DNA of 64,000 nt, taken from assembly GCA_910584685.1 (NCBI GenBank), contig CAJUAO010000015.1:1-64000 (forward strand). Direction: 5' to 3'. Of this stretch, positions 41,666 to 50,645 are shown one piece after another. The position numbers were made by a program, and so were the translations under genes. Below the pieces are notes generated by a model. The model had not been told where the DNA came from and made no database searches. It was given only the letters and a program-made list of their open reading frames with translations. Source of the DNA: an uncultured Lachnospiraceae bacterium (GTDB lineage Bacteria; Bacillota; Clostridia; Lachnospirales; Lachnospiraceae). Within the stretch, counting starts at the first letter, position 1. The number at the start of each line of letters is the position of its first letter.

Positions 41666-42979
41666 ATGTCGCTTGTGAATAAAAACAAATATTTACAACT
41701 GAAAGAACAGGATTTTTCAAAAAAGTACGGAAAGGTCTCAAAGATAGTAGGACTTACCATTGAATCCATAGGGCCTGACGCTAAGCTTAACGATGTGTGC
41801 AGGATTTTATCAAACGACCCTGAATCACCTGACGTTATGGCGGAGGTAGTGGGATTTAAGGATAAGAAGCTATTGCTTATGCCCTTTGAAACGGTAGAGG
41901 GCATAGGGCCGGACTGTATGGTGGAAAATACGGGAGATATATTAAGGGTTAAGGTTGGAGAAGCTCTTCTTGGAAAAATAGTTGACGGTCTTGGAAGATG
42001 CATTGACAACACAGAGATAGAGGACGGCGAGGCATATTCGGTAGAGGCGCCTCCTCCTGACCCTATGGAAAGAGTTATTATTTCAGATATACTCTCATTG
42101 GGGGTAAAGGCTGTTGATGGGCTTATCACTGTGGGAAAGGGACAGAGAATAGGTATATTTGCCGGAAGCGGCGTCGGAAAAAGCACCCTGATGGGTATGT
42201 TTGCAAGAAACACCAGGGCAGACATAAATGTTATAGCTCTTATAGGAGAGAGGGGCAGGGAGGTAAGGGAATTTATCGAGAGAGACTTAGGCGAGGAAGG
42301 CATGAAGAGAAGCGTGGTTGTAGTTGCTACGTCAGATAAGCCTGCCCTTATAAGAAATAAGGCGGCAAAGACGGCGACGGCCATAGCTGAGTATTTCAGG
42401 GATAAAGGCAAGGATGTTCTTCTTATGATGGATTCACTTACAAGATTTTCCATGGCCCAGAGAGAGATAGGGCTTGCCTCAGGGGAGCCTCCTGTTACAA
42501 GGGGATATCCTCCAAGCGTATACAGTGAGATGCCAAAGCTTTTAGAGAGGGCGGGAAACGGAAATCAGGGCTCCATAACAGGCCTTTATACGGTGCTTGT
42601 AGACGGAGATGATTTTAACGAGCCTATTACAGATACTGCAAGAAGTATTCTCGACGGACATATAATGCTGTCAAGAAAAATTGCCCATAAAAATCATTAT
42701 CCCGCGATAGACGTGCTTCAGAGTATTTCCAGAGTTATGAGCCAGATAGCCACAAGCGAGCATAAAAAGATGGCGGGACAGATAAAAAACATTATGGCTA
42801 CATATAATGAAGCTGAGGATTTAATAAATATAGGAGCCTATAAGCGGGGCTCAAATAAAAATATTGATTTTGCCATGGATAAGATAGATAAGGTAAATGA
42901 ATTTCTTATTCAGGGCGTTGACGAAAAATTTGTTTTTGAAGATGAGCTTAAGCTTATGGATGAAATATTTGAGGAGTAA
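41666..42979 (+). CDS. fliI: Flagellum-specific ATP synthase FliI
   Basis: The 437-aa F1-beta-like ATPase has Walker A IFAGSGVGKSTLMGM (about residues 166-180), VNVI-type strand NVIALIGERGREVREFIE, Walker B LLMMDSLTRFSMAQREIG and the SGEPPVTRGYPPSVY signature of the export ATPases. It energises flagellar protein export with FliH and FliJ, which flank it. Confidence 0.97.
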   Translation: MSLVNKNKYLQLKEQDFSKKYGKVSKIVGLTIESIGPDAKLNDVCRILSNDPESPDVMAEVVGFKDKKLLLMPFETVEGIGPDCMVENTGDILRVKVGEALLGKIVDGLGRCIDNTEIEDGEAYSVEAPPPDPMERVIISDILSLGVKAVDGLITVGKGQRIGIFAGSGVGKSTLMGMFARNTRADINVIALIGERGREVREFIERDLGEEGMKRSVVVVATSDKPALIRNKAAKTATAIAEYFRDKGKDVLLMMDSLTRFSMAQREIGLASGEPPVTRGYPPSVYSEMPKLLERAGNGNQGSITGLYTVLVDGDDFNEPITDTARSILDGHIMLSRKIAHKNHYPAIDVLQSISRVMSQIATSEHKKMAGQIKNIMATYNEAEDLINIGAYKRGSNKNIDFAMDKIDKVNEFLIQGVDEKFVFEDELKLMDEIFEE

Positions 42980-43004
42980 GCAGCTAAAGTCTTAGGAGAA
43001 AAGT

Positions 43005-43460
43005 ATGGCAAAGTTTATATACAGAATGGAAAATATACTTAATTTGCAGACGAAGCTGGAGGATGAAGCCAAAATCCAGCTTACCATGGCAAATAATATC
43101 CTGAGAAATGAGCAGCAGAAGCTTAAGCGTATAAATAAGGATATTGAAACATATGAGGATGAGATAAGAGGCTACAGTATGTCAGTCCTTGACGTGCAGG
43201 AGCTGAAAAGATGCAACGACGCCATAGCCGTTAAGAAAATGGAGGCTGAGGAGCAGAAAAAAACTATTGAAAGAGCGCAAAAAAATGCAGATAAGGCAAT
43301 GCATAAGGTGAGAGAGGCCATGCTTAAGCGAAAGACACAGGAGATACTTAAGGAAAAGGCCTTTGAAGAATTTAAAAGGGAAGTTAATGAAGAAGAAAAA
43401 AAAGAAATAGACCAGGTGGTAAGCTACCAATACAATGGAAAAATAGAGGAAGGTGATTGA
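43005..43460 (+). CDS. fliJ: Flagellar export protein FliJ
   Basis: The 151-aa, highly charged, almost wholly coiled-coil protein (FIYRMENILNLQTKLEDEAK at the start) fits FliJ in size and position directly after fliI. FliJ acts as the stalk-like partner of the FliI hexamer and recycles chaperones. It overlaps the next frame by a TTG-start option, but ATG 43463 is preferred there. FliJ sequences vary, so the call leans on gene order and the N-terminal pattern. Confidence 0.9.
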   Translation: MAKFIYRMENILNLQTKLEDEAKIQLTMANNILRNEQQKLKRINKDIETYEDEIRGYSMSVLDVQELKRCNDAIAVKKMEAEEQKKTIERAQKNADKAMHKVREAMLKRKTQEILKEKAFEEFKREVNEEEKKEIDQVVSYQYNGKIEEGD

Positions 43461-43462
43461 TA

Positions 43463-44230
43463 ATGGCTAAAAAGAAGAAGGGCGAGACTGTCTTGGAAGA
43501 CGGAACTGTGGTAGAGGAAAAAGGCGGAAAATTATCGTCTATACTTATAGGCATTATAATCGTTATCGTGTGGCTTGCCATACTTTGTGCATTGATAAAA
43601 TTTGATGTAGGAGGCTTTGGAAGCTCAGTTATGTATCCTATATTTAAGGATGTTCCTGTAATAAATAAGATTCTTCCTGATGTAAGCGAGACAGATGAGG
43701 AGGATTCGGATAAGTATCCCTATAAAAGCCTTGCAGACGCCATAAAATACATAAAGGAGCTGGAGGTTGAAATACAGGATGATAAAGATAAGATAGCAGA
43801 GTATGAGGAAACCATAGCTGATTTGAGGGCTGAAATAGAAAGATTAAAGCAGTTTGAAAATGAGCAGGAGGAGTTTAACAGGCTCAAGGAACAGTTTTAT
43901 AATGAGGTTGTATTTGGAGACAATGCTTTAGATTATGAGTATTATAAACAGTATTATGAGTCAATAGACCCTGAGTATGCAGAAAAGCTTTATAAGCAGG
44001 TTGTAGCGGAATATCTTAAGGATACAAGGTATCAGGAGCTTGCAGATGCCTATGCAGCCATGAAGCCTAAGAAGGCGGCGGCGGCCCTTTATGAGATGAC
44101 GGGGGATTTAGACAAGGTGGTGTCTATACTGCAATGTATGGAGGTAGAGCCAAGAGCGGCCATCCTTAATGCTTTGAGCGATATAGATGCAGTATTCTGC
44201 GGAAAAATCACTGTTCTGTTATCGCCGTAA
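43463..44230 (+). CDS. MotE/YlxF-like membrane protein with MgtE-N-like domain
   Basis: The 255-aa protein has a short basic N-terminus, one membrane helix (about residues 22-42), a long coiled coil (about 85-125) and a C-terminal helical domain (AAMKPKKAAAALYEMTGDLD, CMEVEPRAAILNAL) like the MgtE N-terminal/FliG middle domain. This layout and the fliJ-fliK position match YlxF of Bacillus and MotE, a periplasmic FliL-stator chaperone of alphaproteobacteria. It could aid stator or rod assembly outside the membrane. AGAGGAAGGTGA lies before ATG 43463; a TTG 6 bp upstream is another option. Confidence 0.75.
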   Translation: MAKKKKGETVLEDGTVVEEKGGKLSSILIGIIIVIVWLAILCALIKFDVGGFGSSVMYPIFKDVPVINKILPDVSETDEEDSDKYPYKSLADAIKYIKELEVEIQDDKDKIAEYEETIADLRAEIERLKQFENEQEEFNRLKEQFYNEVVFGDNALDYEYYKQYYESIDPEYAEKLYKQVVAEYLKDTRYQELADAYAAMKPKKAAAALYEMTGDLDKVVSILQCMEVEPRAAILNALSDIDAVFCGKITVLLSP

Positions 44231-44343
44231 TAAACTCATTATAAAAACTTAAGTAATATGATGAAAATGCCGAAATTAATTTGGGAAAGTTCCTTTTAAA
44301 GGATTTTCTATATATATTATATAATAAGGAGGTGAGATGAAAG

Positions 44344-45765
44344 GTGGCAAACGGAAATATAAAGTCCCTTACAAGAGATTTTTTAACAATCCGAATAGGC
44401 ACGTCTGAAAATGTATCACAGGTAAAGAATACATCAGGGGACAGCTTTGAAAAGCAGCTTGACAGGACGTCAAAGAATAGCTTTGACACTGATAAAAAGC
44501 AGACTGACACAGCCAAGAAGTCTGATTTAAACAGCGAAGTAAAGAAAAATCAGAATGTCAGCCGGAAGCAGAAGGAGCTTGAGGAAAAAGCAGCCGTTGA
44601 TGCAGCAGAAGACGCGGCAGGCAGCGCTTCTATGGTACAGGATACTTTAAAGGAGCTTAAGGAAGCCGTGGCGAAGGAGCTTGACATTTCAGTTGAGGAG
44701 CTTGAAGCTCTTATGAATACCATGAATTTTAATGACATGGATTTATTTGATAAGGAAAAGCTTGGAATGATAGTGCTTGAGGCAAACGGACTTACACAGA
44801 GCCAGGATTTATTGTTTAATAAGGCTGTGGCTGATGAGTTTAAAAATGTTATGGCGCTTCTTGACGAGGCAGTCACAGAGCTTGAGCAGTCTGAAATACA
44901 GGTATCCGAAGAAGGCTTTTTTGATATGGCAACAGGAGAAGAAATTCAGATTAATGATGAAAACGTTAATCATGATGAGCTTACAGACGCCAAGGCTGAT
45001 ACTATCGTGGATGCAGAGCAGGATATACCAAAGGATATATTGGAAGCAGACGGCGAAATAAAGGATGTTAAGACAACCGATAAGGCGGCGAAGGACAACG
45101 AATCAGATGTTTCAGACGACAAGACAGTTTCTGAAAAGGATATCCAGACTGACGCTAAGACACAGGAAAACGAAAGCGCTAAGCAGAATAATACCGGAGG
45201 CGACAGAAGAAATCACAGAGAACATAATGTCAGAGAGGGCAGTGTGATAAGTGACGCCAATGTAAGATTTAACCCTATAGAAGAGATACAGGTTGAGCTT
45301 GCAGACAGAGTGGGAAGAAGTCAGGCTGAAAATATTGTTAATCAGATAACGGAGCAGCTTAGGTTTAACGTCAATGAAGAATTTAAGAGTATGGAAATGC
45401 AGCTTTATCCTGAACATTTAGGAAAGGTAGGCGTGCAGGTAGCCATAAAGGACGGTATTTTAACGGCGCAGATTACAGCAGAAAACGAAACCGTAAAGAA
45501 AGCCATTGAGGCGCAGATTGTGAATCTTAAAGAGAGCTTTAACAATCAGGGACTTAAGGTGGAAAATGTTGAGGTCACAATAGCAAGCCACAGCTTTGAG
45601 GAAAACAATATGCATAATCAGGACGGACAGTCAAATCAGGGCAGAGGCAGGAAAAACAGACGGTTAAATTCAGCTCTTGTGGATGAGTTAAACGGTATTA
45701 CTGATGAACAGTCAGAGGATGCCGTAATGGAAGCGTTAGGAAACACAGTAAGCTATACGGCTTAG
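44344..45765 (+). CDS. fliK: Flagellar hook-length control protein FliK
   Basis: The 473-aa protein has a long low-complexity acidic/Lys-rich N-terminal two-thirds and a C-terminal Flg_hook domain (MEMQLYPEHLGKVGVQVAIK, TVKKAIEAQIVNLKESF) that switches export specificity when the hook is long enough. The start is GTG 44344. GGAGGTGA (44328-44335) is 8 bases upstream, but an out-of-frame ATG at 44337 lies nearer to the same site and opens a 23-codon reading frame overlapping the start of fliK. Confidence 0.88.
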   Translation: MANGNIKSLTRDFLTIRIGTSENVSQVKNTSGDSFEKQLDRTSKNSFDTDKKQTDTAKKSDLNSEVKKNQNVSRKQKELEEKAAVDAAEDAAGSASMVQDTLKELKEAVAKELDISVEELEALMNTMNFNDMDLFDKEKLGMIVLEANGLTQSQDLLFNKAVADEFKNVMALLDEAVTELEQSEIQVSEEGFFDMATGEEIQINDENVNHDELTDAKADTIVDAEQDIPKDILEADGEIKDVKTTDKAAKDNESDVSDDKTVSEKDIQTDAKTQENESAKQNNTGGDRRNHREHNVREGSVISDANVRFNPIEEIQVELADRVGRSQAENIVNQITEQLRFNVNEEFKSMEMQLYPEHLGKVGVQVAIKDGILTAQITAENETVKKAIEAQIVNLKESFNNQGLKVENVEVTIASHSFEENNMHNQDGQSNQGRGRKNRRLNSALVDELNGITDEQSEDAVMEALGNTVSYTA

Positions 45766-45778
45766 GAAAGGAGAGAAT

Positions 45779-46318
45779 ATGGCAGATGATTACATAAAGG
45801 CGCCCGTGGTGAATGGAAAGCCTGTAACAGGTACATCAGAGACATATCAGGGAAAAAAGTCTAAGGGAGATGAGCTTGGAAAGGATGCATTTTTACAGCT
45901 TCTTATAGCGCAGATGCAGAATCAGGACCCTCTTGAGCCTACGGACAATACCCAGATGGTAACCCAGCTTGCGCAGTTTACCACTATTGAGGAGCTTCAA
46001 AATCTTGGAACAACCTTAAATAACATGAACGCCTTTGGACTTATAGGAAAGGCAGTAATTTTAGAGGTAGGAAAATCTACAGATGCGACAACTACCACAA
46101 CGGTAGGAGGCTATGTTGATTTCGTGAAGATAGAAGACGGAAAGGCAAAGCTTTCAATCAAAGGCGAGCTGTATGATTATGATGACCTTGATATGGTTGT
46201 TGACCAGGCTTATCTTGACCAGATATTTGGTAAGGAAGATGGAGACGGCAGTACAGATGATACCACCGAAACTCCGGATGATAAGGATGACTCAACTGAC
46301 GGTACAGAAAAGGAATAA
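45779..46318 (+). CDS. flgD: Flagellar hook-cap scaffolding protein FlgD
   Basis: The 179-aa protein has the FlgD N-terminal signature (LGKDAFLQLLIAQMQNQDPL, MVTQLAQFTTIEELQNL) and a short beta region (GGYVDFVKIEDGKAKLSIKG), ending in an Asp/Thr-rich tail. FlgD caps the growing hook. It is shorter than the ~220-230-aa enterobacterial protein, having only part of the Ig-like/Tudor region. AAAGGAGAG precedes the ATG; fliK ends 13 bp upstream. Confidence 0.93.
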   Translation: MADDYIKAPVVNGKPVTGTSETYQGKKSKGDELGKDAFLQLLIAQMQNQDPLEPTDNTQMVTQLAQFTTIEELQNLGTTLNNMNAFGLIGKAVILEVGKSTDATTTTTVGGYVDFVKIEDGKAKLSIKGELYDYDDLDMVVDQAYLDQIFGKEDGDGSTDDTTETPDDKDDSTDGTEKE

Positions 46319-46361
46319 GCAAAAGCCCGATAATAAAATATACTGAAAATAATAAAGAGGT

Positions 46362-46742
46362 ATGGCTATGGATATCAGAAATAATTTTACATCCATTGAG
46401 CAGATACAAAATCAGTATTTAACGAAGAAACCTGTATCAAATACAGAAAAAGGAAATAAAAAAGAAAGCTTTTCAGATGTATTTGAGACAAAGCTAAGAT
46501 TTTCAAAGCATGCAGACGAAAGGTTAAACACCAGAAATATCAGTCTTACAGAAGAACAGATGGAAAGACTTAACGACGGCATGAAGAAAGCCGGCGAAAA
46601 GGGAATAAACGAATCACTGGTGCTTATGGATAATCTTGCATTTATAGTAAACGTAAAAAATAATACTGTAATAACTGCCATGGACAGCAGTAACACAGAG
46701 GAAAGAATATTTACAAAAATTGATGGAGCCGTAATAGTATAA
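46362..46742 (+). CDS. TIGR02530-type flagellar operon protein
   Basis: The 126-aa protein carries the core FSKHADERLNTRNISLTEEQ and LMDNLAFIVNVKNNTVITAM of the TIGR02530 flagellar operon family, found between flgD and flgE in Bacillota. No biochemical role is established; hook assembly is a fair guess from position. AAAGAGGT precedes the ATG. A 103-bp gap with two hairpins follows, before flgE. Confidence 0.85.
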   Translation: MAMDIRNNFTSIEQIQNQYLTKKPVSNTEKGNKKESFSDVFETKLRFSKHADERLNTRNISLTEEQMERLNDGMKKAGEKGINESLVLMDNLAFIVNVKNNTVITAMDSSNTEERIFTKIDGAVIV

Positions 46743-46764
46743 ATATGACAAACATATAATTGTT

Positions 46765-46816
46765 ATAGCCGGACCAATACGGGGGCTATGGATTTTCCGA
46801 ATGACGGAGGAAAATC
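46765..46816 (+). promoter_or_regulatory. Two hairpins in the flgE leader
   Basis: ATAGCC/GGCTAT (46765-46770 with 46784-46789) and GATTTTCC/GGAAAATC (46791-46798 with 46809-46816) are separated by one base and end about 15 bases before the flgE ribosome site AAGGAGG. No U-run follows. They may stabilise or process the highly needed hook mRNA. Confidence 0.55.
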
Positions 46817-46845
46817 ATACGGCAGATTAAGGAGGTCATTTAATT

Positions 46846-48159
46846 ATGATGAGATCATTATACTCTGGTGTATCAGGACTTAAAGTTCACCAGACAAGAA
46901 TGGATGTTATAGGTAACAACATTGCAAATGTAAATACTGTAGGTTTTAAGGCACAGAATGTAAACTTCAGCGAGCTTTTTTATCAGACCACACAGGCTGC
47001 GTCAGGTCCAAATGCTGAAACCCAGACAGGCGGTCAGAATGCAAAGCAGATAGGTCTTGGCGCAAGCGTGGCGGCAGTTTCAACCAACATTATAAATGAA
47101 GGAGGCACACAGTCTACAGGTAACGCCTTTGACCTTAAGATAAACGGACAGGAGTTCTTTATTATAAGAAAGGGCGGAGCTGACTATTATTCAAAGGCAG
47201 GTAATTTTACAACAGACGGCTTTGGAAATTTAGTTACGCCGTCAGGAGCATATGTTATGGGCTATGCTGCGGCAAGAGACGATACAACAGGCGATTATGT
47301 GCTGCAGAACGACCAGCTTAGACCTATATCTGTATACGGAAGCCAGTATATGCATACTGACCCTGCCCAGACTACTCAGGCAACAATGTCAGGAAATATT
47401 AATGCGACAGATGATAATTTTGCAAGCAACGGCTATATAACAACTACGCTTTCAGTGTATGACAGCCTTGGAAACCTGTATTCCGTAATGTTCAAAATAA
47501 GTAATACGGCAGGTGATGCAACTACATACACTATGGAGCCGATGGGAGTGTACAACGGAAATAAGCTGATTACTGATATTACTGCGGATATAGGAGGAAC
47601 CCTTACTATGGAGTTCAGCGGTACCACAGGAAAGGTGGTAACGACTCCTTCCACATTTACCCTTAATTTTACGGGAAATACAGAGGCTTTTGAGGAGCCG
47701 ATTACGGTAGATTTTTCAAACGTAACGTGTGTTGCGGCAAAGAGCAGTGTTGAATGTAAAAGAGGCGATTCAAGCGCAGACCATTTAGGACAGGGAAAAG
47801 CAGTCGGTAATATGATAGAGGTTGGCATTCAGACAGACGGTAAGGTTGTTGCGTCATATGACAACGGAGATTCATATGTTTTAGGACAGATTCTTGTTGC
47901 AAACTTTATTAATCCAGCCGGACTTCAAAAGCAGGGAGACAATCTTTTCTCGGAGACACTTAACTCAGGAGAGGCAACTGTAGGAGATATAACTGCAAAC
48001 GGCGATACAATGCAAAGCGGTGTTCTCGAAATGTCAAATGTTGATTTGGCAGACGAGTTTACAAATATGATAGTTACACAGCGTGGTTTTCAGTCAAACT
48101 CAAGAATTATAACCACATCAGATACTATGATTGAGGAGCTTTTAAGTCTTAAGAGATAG
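46846..48159 (+). CDS. flgE: Flagellar hook protein FlgE
   Basis: The 437-aa protein has the N-terminal rod/hook signature (RSLYSGVSGLKVHQTRMDVI, GNNIANVNTVGFKAQNV), an internal hook domain and the C-terminal FlgE/F/G end (FTNMIVTQRGFQSNSRIITT, IEELLSLKR). It polymerises into the hook. AAGGAGG is before the ATG. It closes the first part of the operon: a terminator-like hairpin and a new promoter follow. Confidence 0.95.
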   Translation: MMRSLYSGVSGLKVHQTRMDVIGNNIANVNTVGFKAQNVNFSELFYQTTQAASGPNAETQTGGQNAKQIGLGASVAAVSTNIINEGGTQSTGNAFDLKINGQEFFIIRKGGADYYSKAGNFTTDGFGNLVTPSGAYVMGYAAARDDTTGDYVLQNDQLRPISVYGSQYMHTDPAQTTQATMSGNINATDDNFASNGYITTTLSVYDSLGNLYSVMFKISNTAGDATTYTMEPMGVYNGNKLITDITADIGGTLTMEFSGTTGKVVTTPSTFTLNFTGNTEAFEEPITVDFSNVTCVAAKSSVECKRGDSSADHLGQGKAVGNMIEVGIQTDGKVVASYDNGDSYVLGQILVANFINPAGLQKQGDNLFSETLNSGEATVGDITANGDTMQSGVLEMSNVDLADEFTNMIVTQRGFQSNSRIITTSDTMIEELLSLKR

Positions 48160-48185
48160 TATAAAGGCAATTTGATAAATTAATG

Positions 48186-48218
48186 TGCCGTGCTGCAGCA
48201 TAAGCGGTACGGCATTTT
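48186..48218 (+). terminator. Terminator-like hairpin after flgE
   Basis: TGCCGTGCTGC (48186-48196), 7-nt loop, GCGGTACGGCA (48204-48214), an 11-bp stem with two G-U pairs followed by TTTT. Transcription may partly end here, with motA restarted from its own promoter. Confidence 0.65.
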
Positions 48219-48290
48219 GTGTGAAGAAAGAGCTTGGAGAAAGAAAAATAGCCTGCTTAAAATAAATTTTTAAAAAAGTTTATTTTTTTG

Positions 48291-48416
48291 TTGGTAAATG
48301 TAATAAAATGTGGTAAAATGCTATTGAATGCATTTATGATGCTAAACGCATAAATAAGCGTAAAAATATTATTTTACATATGTTGATTGTGACAGACTCA
48401 TAGACGGCGTCTATGA
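48291..48416 (+). promoter_or_regulatory. motA promoter and structured leader
   Basis: TTGGTA (48291-48296), 17 bp, TAAAAT (48314-48319) with an extended TG: a second promoter within the fla/che cluster. The leader of about 120 nt can form ATTTATG/CATAAAT (48332-48338 with 48349-48355) or, sharing base 48349, ACGC/GCGT (48346-48349 with 48358-48361), so the two stems exclude each other. A third stem TCATAGAC/GTCTATGA (48398-48405 with 48409-48416) precedes the ribosome site. A switching leader is possible but unproved. Confidence 0.6.
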
Positions 48417-48447
48417 CAGACAAGAAATTATAGGATGGTGAGAGTAA

Positions 48448-49251
48448 ATGGATTTAGCGTCACTTATAGGTTTGGTTGCCGGCGTGGTTATGGTTATATT
48501 TGGTATTGTAACAAATTCAGACTTTAGTATGGAATTTGGCAAGCTGGGCAACTTCGTTGATATTCCTTCGATAATTATTACCATAGGAGGAACAATGACC
48601 TGTCTTATAGGCTCTAACAGTATAAAAGAGTTTGTTAGCGGCTTTAAGGGCTTCACTCTGGCGATTAAGGTGCCGAAGTTCGAGCCGGCAGAAACAATAA
48701 GGCAGATTATTGATTTGTCAAATACTGCAAGAAAGGAAGGTCTGCTTGCTTTGGAGGAAGCGGCGGCAAATCTTGAGGACCCCTTTATGAAAAAAGGAGT
48801 TCTGCTTATAGTTGACGGTACTGACCCGGATTTACTCAGAGCAATATTGGAGACAGAGCTTGTATGTATTGAGGACAGACATAAGAAGGTTATAGGCTTT
48901 TGGAGCACTATGGTTGACATGGCTCCCGCATGGGGTATGATTGGTACCCTTATAGGTCTTGTAAACATGCTTAAGAATTTGTCCGATTTCAATTCCATCG
49001 GTCCAAACATGGCGGTTGCCCTTCTTACCACATTGTACGGCTCCCTTATTGCAAACTGGCTTGGCAATCCTATTGTAAACAAGCTTACGGGAAATAATGC
49101 AAAGGAGATTATGCTTAAGGAGGTTATGGTAGAGGGACTTCTCTCAATACAGGCAGGCGAGAATCCTAGAGTTATTGAGGAAAAGCTTAAGTCCTTCCTT
49201 GCTCCGTCACAGAGAGAAAACATCAACGCTATTGAAGGTGGTGAGCAATAA
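48448..49251 (+). CDS. motA: Flagellar motor stator protein MotA
   Basis: The 267-aa protein has four hydrophobic segments, a large cytoplasmic loop and the stator signature VDMAPAWGMIGTLIGLVNML with the conserved Pro before the third helix. It forms the proton or sodium channel with MotB; the ion cannot be told from the sequence here. Its stop overlaps the motB start by one base. GGTGAGAG precedes the ATG. Confidence 0.95.
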   Translation: MDLASLIGLVAGVVMVIFGIVTNSDFSMEFGKLGNFVDIPSIIITIGGTMTCLIGSNSIKEFVSGFKGFTLAIKVPKFEPAETIRQIIDLSNTARKEGLLALEEAAANLEDPFMKKGVLLIVDGTDPDLLRAILETELVCIEDRHKKVIGFWSTMVDMAPAWGMIGTLIGLVNMLKNLSDFNSIGPNMAVALLTTLYGSLIANWLGNPIVNKLTGNNAKEIMLKEVMVEGLLSIQAGENPRVIEEKLKSFLAPSQRENINAIEGGEQ

Positions 49252-50066
49252 TGGCAAAGAAAAGAGAAGACCCGCCGAAAAAGGGAGCGCCCGCGTGGCA
49301 GACTACCTTCAGCGACCTTATGAACCTGCTTCTTTGCTTTTTCGTTTTACTTTTTGCGATGTCAACCATAGATGCGGAGGCGTTTGAGGAGATTGCGGCG
49401 TCCTTCAGGCAAAGCTTTAGTATTTTTGACGGAGGCTCCGCTTCCATTACGGAGGGAACCCTTATATCAAGCGGTGTAAGCCAGTTATCAGAGCTCAATG
49501 ATTATTTTAATACAATGGGCGCAAATCCGAAGCTTGATAAGGATGAAAGCAACAGCCTTGAGGCCTATGAAAAATATCAATATGAGCAGAAGATAGAGGC
49601 GTCGGAGGAGATAGCCGAGGATGTGGAAGGAGAGCTTCAAAAGCTGGGGATAGGCGAGCAGGTAGATATACAGGTAGACTCCCAATATGTATCCCTTACA
49701 TTAAACGGCGCATTGCTTTTTGATTCAGGCATAGCTGAATTAAAGCCGGGCTCCCTTGAATTTGTAAGCAAGATAGGAGACATACTTAAGGCGTATGATG
49801 ACAACCAGATATGGATTATAGGCCATACCGATACGGTACAGATAAGAGGCAACGGAAGATATAAGGATAATATGGAGCTTTCCCAGGGAAGAGCATATTC
49901 CGTATACAAGTACTTAAGAGATAATAAGGGGCTTGACGTTGCAACCATGGGATGTATGGGCCGGGGAGAGGAGGAGCCTGTAGCCTCAAACGATACGGCG
50001 GAAGGCAGAGCATTAAACAGGAGAGTTGAGATAAAAATTTTTAATGAATATGCATCAACACCATAA
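49251..50066 (+). CDS. motB: Flagellar motor stator protein MotB
   Basis: The 271-aa protein has a short N-terminal tail, one helix with the essential ion-binding Asp22 (AWQTTFSDLMNLLLCFFVLL) and a C-terminal OmpA-like peptidoglycan-binding domain (ILKAYDDNQIWIIGHTDTV, NMELSQGRAYSVYKYL, GALNRRVEI-type end). It anchors the stator to the wall. The ATG overlaps the motA stop (ATAATGG), and GGTGGTGAG precedes it. Confidence 0.95.
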   Translation: MAKKREDPPKKGAPAWQTTFSDLMNLLLCFFVLLFAMSTIDAEAFEEIAASFRQSFSIFDGGSASITEGTLISSGVSQLSELNDYFNTMGANPKLDKDESNSLEAYEKYQYEQKIEASEEIAEDVEGELQKLGIGEQVDIQVDSQYVSLTLNGALLFDSGIAELKPGSLEFVSKIGDILKAYDDNQIWIIGHTDTVQIRGNGRYKDNMELSQGRAYSVYKYLRDNKGLDVATMGCMGRGEEEPVASNDTAEGRALNRRVEIKIFNEYASTP

Positions 50067-50090
50067 ATAAACAGATAGGAGCAGTCAGAT

Positions 50091-50603
50091 ATGAAAAAAG
50101 GATTAATTAATATCATATTATTGGTATTAGCTATAACCAATATTGTATTAACGGCTATTATGGTATTTGCCGTAGTGCCTGCCATGAACAGTGCAAACGA
50201 CCTTGTCAGCAAGGTTTCGTCAGCAATAAATCTGGAGAAGGAAAACCAGACCCAGTATACTGACGGTATCAGCATAGATAATTTGATTGTATATAATTTT
50301 GAAAGTAAGGTAACCGTGGCGTTAAGCGGCAGTTCAGACGACAATGTGCATTACGCGCAGTTTGGAGTGACATTGTCCTTGGATAAGACGGCGGAGGGCT
50401 ATAATGATTATAAGGATAGGCTTGCTACTGATGAGACACGTATGATTACCACAATTCAAAACGTTGTAAGCAAGTATACAATAACTGAAATACAGAATAA
50501 TCAGGCGGCAATACTTGAAGAAATTACACTTAAACTTAGGGAGATGTACAATAATACAATGTTTATATATGATACGGCATTTGTAAATATTGTATTCCAG
50601 TAA
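50091..50603 (+). CDS. fliL: Flagellar basal body-associated protein FliL
   Basis: The 170-aa single-pass protein (helix at about residues 6-29) has a periplasmic domain with the FliL end (EEITLKLREMYNNTMFIYDT, AFVNIVFQ). FliL surrounds and supports the stator. It sits between motB and fliM as usual. The FliL family is variable, so the identification rests on topology, the C-terminal pattern and gene order. Confidence 0.88.
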   Translation: MKKGLINIILLVLAITNIVLTAIMVFAVVPAMNSANDLVSKVSSAINLEKENQTQYTDGISIDNLIVYNFESKVTVALSGSSDDNVHYAQFGVTLSLDKTAEGYNDYKDRLATDETRMITTIQNVVSKYTITEIQNNQAAILEEITLKLREMYNNTMFIYDTAFVNIVFQ

Positions 50604-50645
50604 AGCTTATGAAAAAGAAAATGAGAATAAGGAGGTGAGGATGTT

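Noticed and set aside
37993..42453. Long minus-strand frames opposite fliF, fliG, fliH and fliI
   Set aside because: They are Ser/Leu/Ile-rich shadows of well-conserved flagellar genes, with no ribosome sites or domain similarity.
46790..46810. Sigma-28-like element (ccgaatga) in the flgE leader
   Set aside because: No TAAA-type -35 at the proper distance and the bases are part of a hairpin loop.
48320..48447. Cyclic-di-GMP riboswitch in the motA leader
   Set aside because: The stems do not show the conserved GEMM core bases, so only an undefined structured leader is reported.
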